Source: Amycolatopsis vastitatis
GTDB lineage: Bacteria > Actinomycetota > Actinomycetes > Mycobacteriales > Pseudonocardiaceae
Assembly: GCF_002234595.1 (NCBI RefSeq)
Contig: NZ_NMUL01000053.1
Span: forward strand, 1 to 64,000
DNA length: 64,000 nucleotides
Direction: 5' to 3'
The notes below the pieces were generated by a model. It worked only from the letters and a program-made list of their open reading frames with translations. It ran no database searches and was not told where the DNA came from. Below, piece by piece: positions 50,635 through 58,582 of the stretch (position 1 is the first letter of the stretch; the number at the start of each line of letters is the position of its first letter). The position numbers were made by a program, and so were the translations under genes.

Positions 50635-51780
50635 ATGTCTGAGCTAGCCGTTCTGCTCGCCGCCCTTGCCGTGCTGCTCGGTCTCGCCCGGCTCGCCGGC
50701 GCGGTCACGGCCCGGCTGGGCCAGCCCGCGGTGCTCGGGGAGATCCTCTGCGGCGTGGCGGTCGCGCCGGCCGCGCGGCTGCTGCCCGCGCGGGCCGACA
50801 CCACGCTCACCGCGATCGCCCAGCTCGGCCTGGTGCTGTTCCTGTTCGCCGCCGGTGCCCACCTGGCCCCGTCGCTGACCGGGACCCGGCTGAAGTCCGT
50901 CGTCGTCCCGGCGCTCGGCGCCACCCTCGTCCCGCTCGGTCTCGGCGCGGTTCTCGCCTTATGGCTGGCCCGGCGGCACGCTCCCGCCGGCACCGGGCCG
51001 TTCGTCGTGTTCGTCGCGGCCGCGATGGCGGTGACGGCGTTGCCCGTCCTGGCGCGCATTCTCGCCGAACGCGACCTGCTCGACAGCGTCGACGGACGCC
51101 GCGCGCTCACCGCGGCCGCGGTTTCCGACGTCACCGCCTGGACGCTGCTGGCCGTCGCCGCCGCGGCGCTGCACGGCTGGTCCGCGGCCGCGCCGCTGCC
51201 CGTCGTGGTGCTGCTGGCGGCGGTGCCGTGGCTCGCCCGGCGCCGCTGGGTCGCGCGGCTTTCCCGGCCGTCGGCCACGGTGGTGCTGGTCGCGCTCGCC
51301 TGCGCGGCCGCGGCGGTGACGGAGGCGGCGGGGCTGCACCCGGCCGTCGGCGCGTTCTTCGCCGGTGTCGTCCTCGGCCACGCCGTCCCGGCGCTCGACC
51401 CGGCCGCACTGGTCACGCCGGTCGCCGCACTGCTGGCCCCGCTGTACTTCGTGCTCGTCGGGCGGGCCGTCGACCTCGGCAGGCTCGACGCGGCCCTGGC
51501 CGGGGACATCGCCGCCGTGGCCGCCGTCGCCGTGGCCGGCAAGTGCGGTGGCGCCTACCTGGGCGCTCGGCTCGGCGGGCTGGCCCCGCACCGGGCCGGG
51601 GTGTTCGCGGTCCTGATGAACACCCGCGGCGTCACCGAACTGGTCTTCGTCGCCATCGGGCTCGGCCTGGGCGTCATCGACGGCGCGCTCTACACGGCGA
51701 TGGTCGTGATGGCGCTCGCGACGACCGCGATGACCGGCCCGTTGCTCACCCGGCTGTCCCGGCAACGCGAGGGAGTCTGA
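50635..51780 (+). CDS. Cation/proton antiporter (CPA2 family, Na+/H+ exchanger-like)
   Basis: 381 residues from ATG 50635. About 12 helices: RLGQPAVLGEILCGVAVAP (CPA2 entry), LFLFAAGAHLAP, VTALPVLARILAERDLLDSVDGRRALTAAAVSDVTAWTLLAV, HPAVGAFFAGVVLGHAVP, LYFVLVGRAVDL, MNTRGVTELVFVAIGLGLG. The SDV/T-W segment takes the place of the ion-binding ND/DD region. CPA2 proteins exchange K+ or Na+ for protons; in antibiotic loci they have been linked with product export or self-resistance. The gene sits between halogenase and TPL-like genes in one operon. Its 5' end is a second copy made by a partial duplication. Confidence 0.87.
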   Translation: MSELAVLLAALAVLLGLARLAGAVTARLGQPAVLGEILCGVAVAPAARLLPARADTTLTAIAQLGLVLFLFAAGAHLAPSLTGTRLKSVVVPALGATLVPLGLGAVLALWLARRHAPAGTGPFVVFVAAAMAVTALPVLARILAERDLLDSVDGRRALTAAAVSDVTAWTLLAVAAAALHGWSAAAPLPVVVLLAAVPWLARRRWVARLSRPSATVVLVALACAAAAVTEAAGLHPAVGAFFAGVVLGHAVPALDPAALVTPVAALLAPLYFVLVGRAVDLGRLDAALAGDIAAVAAVAVAGKCGGAYLGARLGGLAPHRAGVFAVLMNTRGVTELVFVAIGLGLGVIDGALYTAMVVMALATTAMTGPLLTRLSRQREGV

Positions 51781-51781
51781 C

Positions 51782-53176
51782 ATGTCCGTCTACCCGCCCG
51801 AACCGTGGCGCGTCAAGATGGTCGAACCGCTGCGGACGACGACCCGGAAGGACCGGGAGACGGCCCTGCGCGCGGCCGGCTGGAACCCGTGCCTCCTGCG
51901 CTCGGAAGACGTCTACGTCGACCTGTTCACCGACTCGGGCACCAACGCGATGTCCGACCGGCAGTGGTCGGCGCTCATGCGCGGCGACGAGGCCTACGCG
52001 GGGGCCCGCAGCTTCTACGTCTTCGAACAGGCCGTGCAGGCCTTCTACGGCTACGAGCACGTCATCCCGGTGCACCAGGGCCGCGGCGGGGAGAACATCC
52101 TGTCCCGGTGCCTGATCCGGCCCGGCACCCACGTGCCGGGCAACATGTACTTCCCCAGCACCCGCGCCCACCAGGAGCTCAACGGCGCGACGTTCCACGA
52201 CGTGATCGTCGACGAGGCCCACGACCCGTCCTCGGAACACCCGTTCAAGGGCAACGTCGATCTCGCGAAGCTGCGCGCGGTCATCGCCGAATTCGGGGCG
52301 GCGATCCCGTACGTCTCCCTCGCCGCGACGGTCAACATGGCGGGCGGGCAGCCGATCAGCGTCGAGAACCTCACCGAGACGTGCGCACTGGCGCACGCCC
52401 ACGGGATCCCGGTGTTCCTCGACACCGCCCGCGCGGTCGAAAACGCCTGGCTCGTCAAGCAACGCGAGCCGGGCCGGGCCCGGTGCACGGTCGCGGAGAT
52501 CCTGCGCGCGCTGTGCGAGCCGACCGACGGCGCGGTCATGTCCGCCAAGAAGGATTCGCTGGCCAACATCGGCGGCTGGCTCGCCCTGCGCGACCCGGCC
52601 CTGGCCGAACAAGCCCGGGGACTCGTCCTGCTGTACGAAGGGCTGCACACCTACGGCGGCATGGCCGGCCGCGACATGGAGGCCATCGCCGCGGGCATCG
52701 CGGAATCCGTCGAAGAGAACCACATCCGCGCCCGCGTCGCCCAGGTCGAGTACCTCGCGACGCGGCTGTGCCACGCGGGCGTGCCGATCGTCCGCCCGAC
52801 GGGCGGCCACTGCGTCTGCGTCGACGCGGCGGCGGCGCTGCCGCACGTCCCGCGGACGGAGTTCCCCGGCCAGACCCTGGCGTGCGCGGTCTACCTCGAA
52901 GCGGGTGTCCGCGGCGTCGAACGCGGCGCGGTCTCGGCCGGGCGGGACCCGGAAACCGGGGAGAACCGGTTACCCAGCCTGGAACTGCTGCGCTTGGCGA
53001 TCCCGCGGCGCGTGTACACCCGCGCCCACATGGACCTCGTCGCCGACGGTGTCATCGCCGTCCACCGCGACCGCGACCGGATCCGGTGCGGCCTGAGGTT
53101 CACGTGCGAGCCGCGGCAGCTGAGGTTCTTCCAGGCGCGGTTCGAGCCGACGTCCGGAACCACGATCTTCGGCTAG
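51782..53176 (+). CDS. Tyrosine phenol-lyase/tryptophanase family enzyme, TPL-like
   Basis: 464 residues, one base after the antiporter stop. PLP fold type I: PVHQGRGGENIL, PYVSLAATVNMAGGQPIS, GIPVFLDTARAVENAW, the Schiff-base lysine (K257) in MSAKKDSLANIGG, YEGLHTYGGMAGRDMEA, PTGGHCVCVDA and LRLAIPRRVYTRAHMD. The IPRRVYT string is the TPL form, whose second Arg recognises the phenol side; tryptophanase has IPRATYT. The EGLHTYGG loop differs from both (TPL EGMPSYGG, TnaA EGFPTYGG), so the ring pocket may accept a modified phenol. TPL reversibly splits tyrosine into phenol, pyruvate and ammonia. In this operon it could cut halotyrosine to halophenol. Confidence 0.92.
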   Translation: MSVYPPEPWRVKMVEPLRTTTRKDRETALRAAGWNPCLLRSEDVYVDLFTDSGTNAMSDRQWSALMRGDEAYAGARSFYVFEQAVQAFYGYEHVIPVHQGRGGENILSRCLIRPGTHVPGNMYFPSTRAHQELNGATFHDVIVDEAHDPSSEHPFKGNVDLAKLRAVIAEFGAAIPYVSLAATVNMAGGQPISVENLTETCALAHAHGIPVFLDTARAVENAWLVKQREPGRARCTVAEILRALCEPTDGAVMSAKKDSLANIGGWLALRDPALAEQARGLVLLYEGLHTYGGMAGRDMEAIAAGIAESVEENHIRARVAQVEYLATRLCHAGVPIVRPTGGHCVCVDAAAALPHVPRTEFPGQTLACAVYLEAGVRGVERGAVSAGRDPETGENRLPSLELLRLAIPRRVYTRAHMDLVADGVIAVHRDRDRIRCGLRFTCEPRQLRFFQARFEPTSGTTIFG

Positions 53177-54069
53177 GGACTGCCCGTGTGCAGCCATTCG
53201 ACGAGGTCGGGCGGCGCGAGTTCGGCGACGCGCCGGCGGTAGTGGTCGAGGGTGGCCGCGTCGAGCAGGTCGCGCCACTGGCCGCTGGTGCCGGCCCGGA
53301 AGAAGTCCTTGTTGCTGCGCCACAGTTTCGCGTCGACGCCGGGGGCGAGTTCGTCGGCCCGGTTCCGCATGCCTTCGAACGTCGCGGCGTCGGCGAGTTC
53401 GCCGAGCCGCTGAAGCGGGACGTCGATCGAGAGCGCGTCGGCCAGGCGCGCCAGCTGCCCGGGCAGATCGGCTTTCAGGTCCGCGTAGTGGAACAGCGCG
53501 ACCTGCGGCTCGTCGCGGTGGTCCCAGAACGTCCGCACGTGGTGGACCAGGTTGGCCAGGCTCACTCCGAACCAGTCCGACTCCGGCGTGAACTCCGCGT
53601 CCGCCCACACCCGGAACCGTTCGAGCGGATCTTCGGAGGGCGGCGGGCCGGTGTGCTGGTCGAGGCCGCCCGCCGCGATGGCGACGGGGTCGATGTTGGC
53701 CACGGCGTGCTCGAACGACAGCATGGCATCGCGCGGGTCACGCCCGACGCAGACGTACGTCACCCCCGCCTCGGACGGCAAGCCGTCGAGCGGCGTGTGC
53801 GTCTTGACGAAACGCCGGTGCCGCTGCCCCTCGAGCCCGGCGAGGATCGCCTCGGTGTCATACGTGGTCGCGTCCACCCACGGGGAGATTTCGGTGAGCG
53901 GACGGGGAAGATCGGCTGTGTCGAAGACCAGCAACGCGCACAGCATCTGCATCCACGTCGTGCCGCACTTCGGCGGCGTGCTGATCACGATGTCCCCGTC
54001 GCGGAACCGGAAGCGCGCCCAGAGGGCACTGTCCGACACCACCGTGCGATACCGCCGCCGTTCGACCAT
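53173..54069 (-). CDS. PAPS-dependent sulfotransferase
   Basis: 298 residues. Cytosolic sulfotransferase motifs: the 5'-phosphosulfate loop STPPKCGTTWMQ, the conserved HTPLDGLP (FVKTHTPL, with catalytic His), the 3'-phosphate site VCVGRDPRDAMLSFEHAV, and the C-terminal FFRAGTSGQWRDLL (RKGxxGDWK-type). It moves sulfate from PAPS to a hydroxyl, commonly a phenol. It overlaps the TPL-like gene by 4 bases in convergent orientation and follows the conservon P450 gene after 63 bases in the same direction, so it may be the last gene of that operon. Its probable substrate is a phenolic product of the neighbouring operon. Confidence 0.9.
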   Translation of the reverse strand: MVERRRYRTVVSDSALWARFRFRDGDIVISTPPKCGTTWMQMLCALLVFDTADLPRPLTEISPWVDATTYDTEAILAGLEGQRHRRFVKTHTPLDGLPSEAGVTYVCVGRDPRDAMLSFEHAVANIDPVAIAAGGLDQHTGPPPSEDPLERFRVWADAEFTPESDWFGVSLANLVHHVRTFWDHRDEPQVALFHYADLKADLPGQLARLADALSIDVPLQRLGELADAATFEGMRNRADELAPGVDAKLWRSNKDFFRAGTSGQWRDLLDAATLDHYRRRVAELAPPDLVEWLHTGSP

Positions 54070-54132
54070 TCTCAGCCCTCCCGACTGATGCGGTCTTCGC
54101 TCGCGCCGGATTCAGCATGCCACGCCCGGGCG

Positions 54133-55368
54133 TCACCAGGCCAGGGAGAACTTCACCGGCAGCGCCGCCAAGCCCCGGAACAGCGGTGACGGCCGCCAGG
54201 TCAGCGTGTCGGCCGGTATCGCGAGGACCACGTCCGGGAGCCGGTCGAGGAGGACCTCGATCGCGGCCTCGGCGATCACCTTGGCGATCTCCTGGGCCGC
54301 GTACGGGCAGCGGTGTTCGCCGTAGCTGAACGACATGTACGCCTGGTTGCCGCTCGACGTCTGGGGGAGCGGGCGGACCAGCGGGTCGTGGTTGGCTGCC
54401 GCCAGTCCGAGGATCAGCAGGTCGCCCTTGCGGATCTGCCTGCCGCCCAGCCGGAGGTCGTGGACGGCGAACCGGCCCGGGAAGTTCTGGGTGGGCGTGT
54501 CCTCCCAGAGCACCTCGTTCAGCGCCTGGCCGACGCTCCGGCGGCCGCCGGACAACGTCATCGCGAAGCGGTCGTCGGTGAGCATCAGCCGCAGGGTGTT
54601 GCCGATCCAGTAGGCGGTCGGCAGCTGGCCCGCGTTCATCAGGTGCAGCAGGTCTTCGGTGATTTCGTCGACGGCGAGCCCGGCCGGGTGGGCCAGCAGC
54701 CGCGATGCGACGTCGGGTCCCGGAGTGTCCTTTTTGGACGCGACCATGCGCCGCACCTTTTCCCGGACGCGCGCGTAGGCCTCGTTCGCGCCCTCGCCGG
54801 CGGCGTGCGTCCGGTAGACGTCACGGACCAGGTCGGCGGTCTCCGCCTCCGGCACGCCGATCATCCGGGCGACGACGGGCAGCGGGACCCCGTCGGCGTA
54901 CTGGGTGATCAGGTCCGCCTCGCCGGAGCCGGCGAAGGCGTCGATGAGCTGGTCCGCGACCTGCTGGGCCCGCGCGCCGAGCTCGAACTGGTCGACGGCG
55001 CCGAGTGCCTCGTCGAGTGCCTCGGCCCGCCGCCGGTGTTCGGCACCCTCGGTGAACATCATCGTGGGCTGGTAGCCGAGGAGCGGGAGCAACGGCCAGT
55101 CGGGCGGGACGCGGTCCCAGGCGTTCCAGCGCCGCGAGTCGCGCCCGAAGACCTCCGGGCTGCTCACGACGTACTGCACCTCGCGGTAGCCCAGCACGAG
55201 CCACGCCGGCACGTCCCCGTCGAGCAGGACCGGAGCCACCGGCCCGTGCGCCCGCCGCATTTCCGCGTAGAGGTCCTCGGACGTCTGCTGGAACGCCGGC
55301 CCGGACAACGGCGTGGCGTGCCGGAAGGCGGGATCCAGGGCGGGGAGTGCGGGACTGGGGGTGGTCAT
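54133..55368 (-). CDS. Cytochrome P450, conservon-associated (CYP157-like)
   Basis: 411 residues. Heme-binding loop MSFSYGEHRCPYAAQ with Cys354. The I-helix has NAGQLPTAYW, a loose form of AGxxT. The K-helix ExxR is changed to E285-V-L-W288, so the conserved Arg is missing; the same EXXW change was reported for CYP157C1 of Streptomyces coelicolor, also in a conservon. The protein may still fold but is not a typical P450. It overlaps the GTPase gene by 4 bases. Its substrate and redox partners are unknown. Confidence 0.9.
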   Translation of the reverse strand: MTTPSPALPALDPAFRHATPLSGPAFQQTSEDLYAEMRRAHGPVAPVLLDGDVPAWLVLGYREVQYVVSSPEVFGRDSRRWNAWDRVPPDWPLLPLLGYQPTMMFTEGAEHRRRAEALDEALGAVDQFELGARAQQVADQLIDAFAGSGEADLITQYADGVPLPVVARMIGVPEAETADLVRDVYRTHAAGEGANEAYARVREKVRRMVASKKDTPGPDVASRLLAHPAGLAVDEITEDLLHLMNAGQLPTAYWIGNTLRLMLTDDRFAMTLSGGRRSVGQALNEVLWEDTPTQNFPGRFAVHDLRLGGRQIRKGDLLILGLAAANHDPLVRPLPQTSSGNQAYMSFSYGEHRCPYAAQEIAKVIAEAAIEVLLDRLPDVVLAIPADTLTWRPSPLFRGLAALPVKFSLAW

Positions 55369-55970
55369 GACGTGGGCTCCCGGACGGCGGACAGGGCGAA
55401 GAGGTGGTGGACGAGCGCGAGCAGGACGGTCTTGCTGGAGTCGCGGCGGCGGGCGTCGCAGTCGACCAGCGGCACCTCGGGGGACAGGTCGAGGGCGTCG
55501 CGCACCTGCTCCAGACTGTGTTTCGGCGGGCCGAAGTTGTTGCGCGCGACGATGAACGGCGTCCCGTGGTGTTCGAGGCGGTCGATGGAGTACCAGGAGT
55601 CGGCCAGCCGGTCGCTGTCCACCAGCACGACGGCGCCCAGCGTCCCGGAGAACAGGCGGTCCCAGAGGAACCAGAACCGCTCCTGGCCCGGCGCGCCGAA
55701 CAAGTACAGCACCATGCGCTCGTTCAGGCTGATCCGCCCGAAGTCGAACGCGACCGTGGTGGTGGTCTTGCCGTGCGAGGCGCCGTCGTCGATCCCGACG
55801 CCCGCCTGCGTCATGGTTTCCTCCGTGCTCAGCGGGCGGATCTCGCTGACGGAACCGACCATGGTCGTCTTGCCCACCCCGAACCCGCCGACGACCACGA
55901 TCTTCAGCCCGTCCCTGGCGGTGCTCGGCAGCGGAGCGCGGGCGTCCTGCTCAGAGCTTCTGAAGTCCAA
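55365..55970 (-). CDS. cvnD: Conservon GTP-binding protein (CvnD type)
   Basis: 201 residues. Ras-like G motifs: P loop GGFGVGKTTMVGSV, G2 region STEETMTQAGVGID, G3 DFGRI..LFGAPGQERF, and a weak G4 (VARNNF in place of NKxD). This is the standard CvnD/MglA-like form from actinobacterial conservons, which acts with CvnA (sensor), CvnB (roadblock) and CvnC (DUF742) at the membrane, similar to a eukaryotic receptor and G protein. It overlaps the DUF742 gene by 20 bases and the P450 gene by 4. Confidence 0.93.
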   Translation of the reverse strand: MDFRSSEQDARAPLPSTARDGLKIVVVGGFGVGKTTMVGSVSEIRPLSTEETMTQAGVGIDDGASHGKTTTTVAFDFGRISLNERMVLYLFGAPGQERFWFLWDRLFSGTLGAVVLVDSDRLADSWYSIDRLEHHGTPFIVARNNFGPPKHSLEQVRDALDLSPEVPLVDCDARRRDSSKTVLLALVHHLFALSAVREPTS

Positions 55971-56310
55971 CGAGCACCTGCTTCAGGGTTTCGAGATCGG
56001 GCAGACGGGTGTCCACGGGTGCCGAGGACGGGTGGCGGGCGGTGATCCGGCCGGTGTCGAGCAGGTCGCACAAGAGGATCTTCACGACGCTCACCGGCAG
56101 GCCCAGGTCCGAGGAGACCTCCACGAGCGCCGTCGGGTGGCGGCACAGCCGCAGGATCTTGACGTGCTCGGACTGCATGCCCGGGACCGGGTCGCACTCG
56201 CTCACGATCAGCGTCACGAGGTCCAGCGCGCTCTCGTTCGCACGGCTGCGCCCGCCGGTGACGGTGTACAGCCGGTCGGGGTCCTCGCGGTGGAGGTCTT
56301 CCCAGCTCAT
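55951..56310 (-). CDS. cvnC: Conservon DUF742 protein (CvnC type)
   Basis: 119 residues. DUF742 pattern: DRLYTVTGGRSRANESALDLVTLIVSECDPVPGMQSEHVKILRLCRHPTALVEVSSDLGLPVSVVKILLCDLLDTGRITARHP, a winged-helix-like fold with the conserved PVPGMQSEH. In conservons CvnC connects the roadblock protein and the GTPase. Usual length for the family. One base separates it from the roadblock gene. Confidence 0.93.
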   Translation of the reverse strand: MSWEDLHREDPDRLYTVTGGRSRANESALDLVTLIVSECDPVPGMQSEHVKILRLCRHPTALVEVSSDLGLPVSVVKILLCDLLDTGRITARHPSSAPVDTRLPDLETLKQVLVGLQKL

Positions 56311-56311
56311 G

Positions 56312-56728
56312 TCATCCGCCGCTGTGTTGCGGCTGCGGGCGCGGCGGGGCGGTCAGGTACTCGCCGATCTGCTCGACGAGCTCGTTCATGTTGTGGCCGA
56401 TGACGCCCACGTCGGCGTAGTCGTCGGCGATCACGGCGAGGTGGGCTCCTTCGCCCGCCTCCACGATGAACAGCATCCCGCCGTGGAACTCCGTCATGGA
56501 CTGCCGGACGCCGCCGGTCCCGTCGCCGAACTCGATGGACGTGCCGTACGCCAGGCTCTGCATGCCCGAGGCGATGGCGGCCAGCTGGTCGGCCTGGTCC
56601 ACGGTGAGCCCGCGGGTGTGGCAGAGCTTGAGACCGTCCTTGGACAGCACCAGGGCGTGCCGGGTGCCCGGGGTCTTGCTCAGGAGGTTCTCGAGCAGCC
56701 AGTCGAGATCGTGGTCGGTGGTGTTCAT
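56312..56728 (-). CDS. cvnB: Conservon roadblock/LC7 protein (CvnB type)
   Basis: 138 residues, typical roadblock/LC7 domain: DLDWLLENLLSKTPGTRHALVLSKDGLKLCHTRGLTVDQADQLAAIASGMQSLAYG, GGMLFIVEAGEGAHLAVIADDYADVGVIGHNMNELVEQIGEYLTAPP. Roadblock proteins modulate the GTP cycle of small GTPases such as CvnD. The start overlaps the stop of the histidine kinase gene by 4 bases. Confidence 0.94.
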   Translation of the reverse strand: MNTTDHDLDWLLENLLSKTPGTRHALVLSKDGLKLCHTRGLTVDQADQLAAIASGMQSLAYGTSIEFGDGTGGVRQSMTEFHGGMLFIVEAGEGAHLAVIADDYADVGVIGHNMNELVEQIGEYLTAPPRPQPQHSGG

Positions 56729-58158
56729 CGGGATCCCTCGCCTCCGATCTGCTGTCCGGTCGGTGCTTCGCGTCCAGGGGCGGCTATCGGCTCCCCACTC
56801 GGGGGAGCGGGGCGGATGCCGCGGCCGGCCGCGCGGAACGCGCTGAACCTCGCCCCGGCGTCGGCACGGGCCGGAGTGGGACTCGGCGCCGGGGCGGCCA
56901 CCGGCACGGGCGCCGCCGCCAGGGTCTGCCCGCGACGTCGCCGCGGCAGCACGGACAGCTCACCTTCCACTTTGGACTCCGTCGGGGCGGGTGCGGCGGC
57001 GGGCGCGCGCACCTCGGGAGGCGGAGTGGTCACGCCGGCCGCGGCCGGAGCGACCGACAGAGTGTCCTGTTCGGACTGCGTGACCAGCTGCCGGGGGATC
57101 ATGACCACGACTCCGGTGCCGCCCCGCGCGGACGGCCGGAAGTGCACGCTCAGGCCGTGCTTGCGCGCCAGGCAGCCCACCACCGCCAGCCCCAGCCGGG
57201 TCCCGGACAGCGTGGTCAGGTCCAGCGGCTCGGCGGAAACCGCCCGCACGGCCCGGTCCAGCGCCGCGGCGCTCATGACGAGGCCGCTGTCCTCGATCGT
57301 GACGACGACACCCGCGTGGACCTCCTCCACGTACACGTGCACGTCCTCCGACGGCGGCGAGAAGCTGGTGGCGTTGTCCATCAGCTCGGCCAGCGCGTGC
57401 ATGACGCCTTCGGCGGCGTACCCGGCGACGGCGACGGTACTGGTCGAGTGCGTCCGCACCCGCTGGTAGGCGCTGATGCGGCCCATCGCGCCGCGCAGGA
57501 TGCTTTCCATCACGATCGGCTTGGTCCAGCGCCGGCCGGAACGGGCGCCGGTCAGGACCGCGATGCTGTCCGCCAGCCGGCCCGCCTGCGCGGTGCTGTG
57601 GTCGAGCTTGAGCAGGTCGCCGAGGACGTTTTCGTCGTGCCGGCCTTCCATCTCCCGCAGGTCGGCCAGCATGCTGGTGGCCAGCGCCTGAACGCGGCCG
57701 GCGGCGTTGGCGCAGGCGGCCATGGTGGCCGCGCGCATGCGCTCTCCCCGGCTGATCTCCTGCGCGACCGCCGACAGCAGACGCCGGCCGGCGCCGTCGA
57801 CGGACTGCGGCACCTCGGCGAGCGCGGTGTCCGCCGACGCTCCTCCGCGCACCCGCTCGACGACCGCGGGCAGCGTCTCGTCGGCGAGCTGGGCGACCTG
57901 CCCGTCCAGCACCGCGGCCCGGCCCTGGAAGTGGCGCGCGGCCTGCGCGAAGTACACGGCGACCGTGACCGCCGCACACACCAGGACGGCGGCGGCTCCG
58001 CCGGACCAGGCCACGAACGTCCGTCCCGCCGCGGGCGCCGCGGCCGTTATCCACCACAGCACCCCGCCGGTGACGACGATGGCGGCCGGCAGCGCGAACA
58101 GGGCTCGTCCCACCGGCGGGCGCTCCGCCTGGTGGTGAGCGGGTAAGTGCACTGACAT
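56725..58158 (-). CDS. cvnA: Conservon sensor kinase-like protein (CvnA type)
   Basis: 477 residues from ATG 58158. Two membrane helices near residues 18-38 and 48-70 enclose only a short loop, then a HAMP/coiled region, a pseudo-H box LLKLDHSTAQAGRLADSIAVLTG, and a GHKL ATPase with N box ALAELMDNATSFSPP, G1 VTIEDSGLVM and G2-like GTRLGLAVVGCLARKHG. The C-terminal 110 residues are a Pro/Ala-rich tail. The nearly absent external domain suggests sensing within the membrane or of turgor. First gene of the conservon operon that includes a P450 and probably the sulfotransferase. Confidence 0.93.
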   Translation of the reverse strand: MSVHLPAHHQAERPPVGRALFALPAAIVVTGGVLWWITAAAPAAGRTFVAWSGGAAAVLVCAAVTVAVYFAQAARHFQGRAAVLDGQVAQLADETLPAVVERVRGGASADTALAEVPQSVDGAGRRLLSAVAQEISRGERMRAATMAACANAAGRVQALATSMLADLREMEGRHDENVLGDLLKLDHSTAQAGRLADSIAVLTGARSGRRWTKPIVMESILRGAMGRISAYQRVRTHSTSTVAVAGYAAEGVMHALAELMDNATSFSPPSEDVHVYVEEVHAGVVVTIEDSGLVMSAAALDRAVRAVSAEPLDLTTLSGTRLGLAVVGCLARKHGLSVHFRPSARGGTGVVVMIPRQLVTQSEQDTLSVAPAAAGVTTPPPEVRAPAAAPAPTESKVEGELSVLPRRRRGQTLAAAPVPVAAPAPSPTPARADAGARFSAFRAAGRGIRPAPPSGEPIAAPGREAPTGQQIGGEGSR

Positions 58159-58582
58159 CGATCAGGTCCTCGCGGGCGGTCGGATACAGGGACTTCTGGG
58201 GTGCGGAGCCGCAATCGGGACTACGCCGAATGCCGGGCTCTACGCCATCGCATGGGTCAAGTGGTATTCACGCAATTCCGGCGAGCGGGCGGCGGGGCCG
58301 GAGGACCGTCATGGAGTCGGGTGCGGCAGCTTCTCGATTTCGGCTCCTCAATCCCTGCGACGGTCGCTCCGGCACCCTAGCGCCCATCTTTCCCGTGCGT
58401 AAGGGGCAATTTCGCCGTGGCGGCACTTCGCGAGGCCCCGGCGGTTCCGGAAAGTCAATTCCCAACGGTGATCGACATGGACATCGGTCACATGTGACAG
58501 GGGTGATCGCCGGGGCGTCCGGAAAATGTCGACCCGGATTTCGCTGAATGGCCGGGTAATTGATTTCTCGACGGAGAATGGC
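58159..58582. promoter_or_regulatory. Intergenic region upstream of the conservon
   Basis: 424 bases between cvnA and the 3' end of the phosphatase gene; it must hold the conservon promoter. A perfect 12-base palindrome GTCACATGTGAC lies at 58487-58498, far from cvnA (about 330 bases), and is of unknown meaning. No gene supported. Confidence 0.45.

Noticed and set aside
50402..50647. Independent small gene starting at 50402
   Set aside because: After the 23 duplicated codons the frame reads the repeat and stops; it is a leftover of the gene start, not a functional small gene.
57142..58146. Plus-strand frame antisense to cvnA
   Set aside because: No recognisable motif and a composition (Arg, His, Gln, Gly) typical of antisense frames in high-GC genomes.
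58487..58498. CRP/FNR-type site GTCACATGTGAC
   Set aside because: The half-sites face the wrong way compared with TGTGA-N6-TCACA, and it is more than 300 bases from cvnA; left as an unexplained palindrome.
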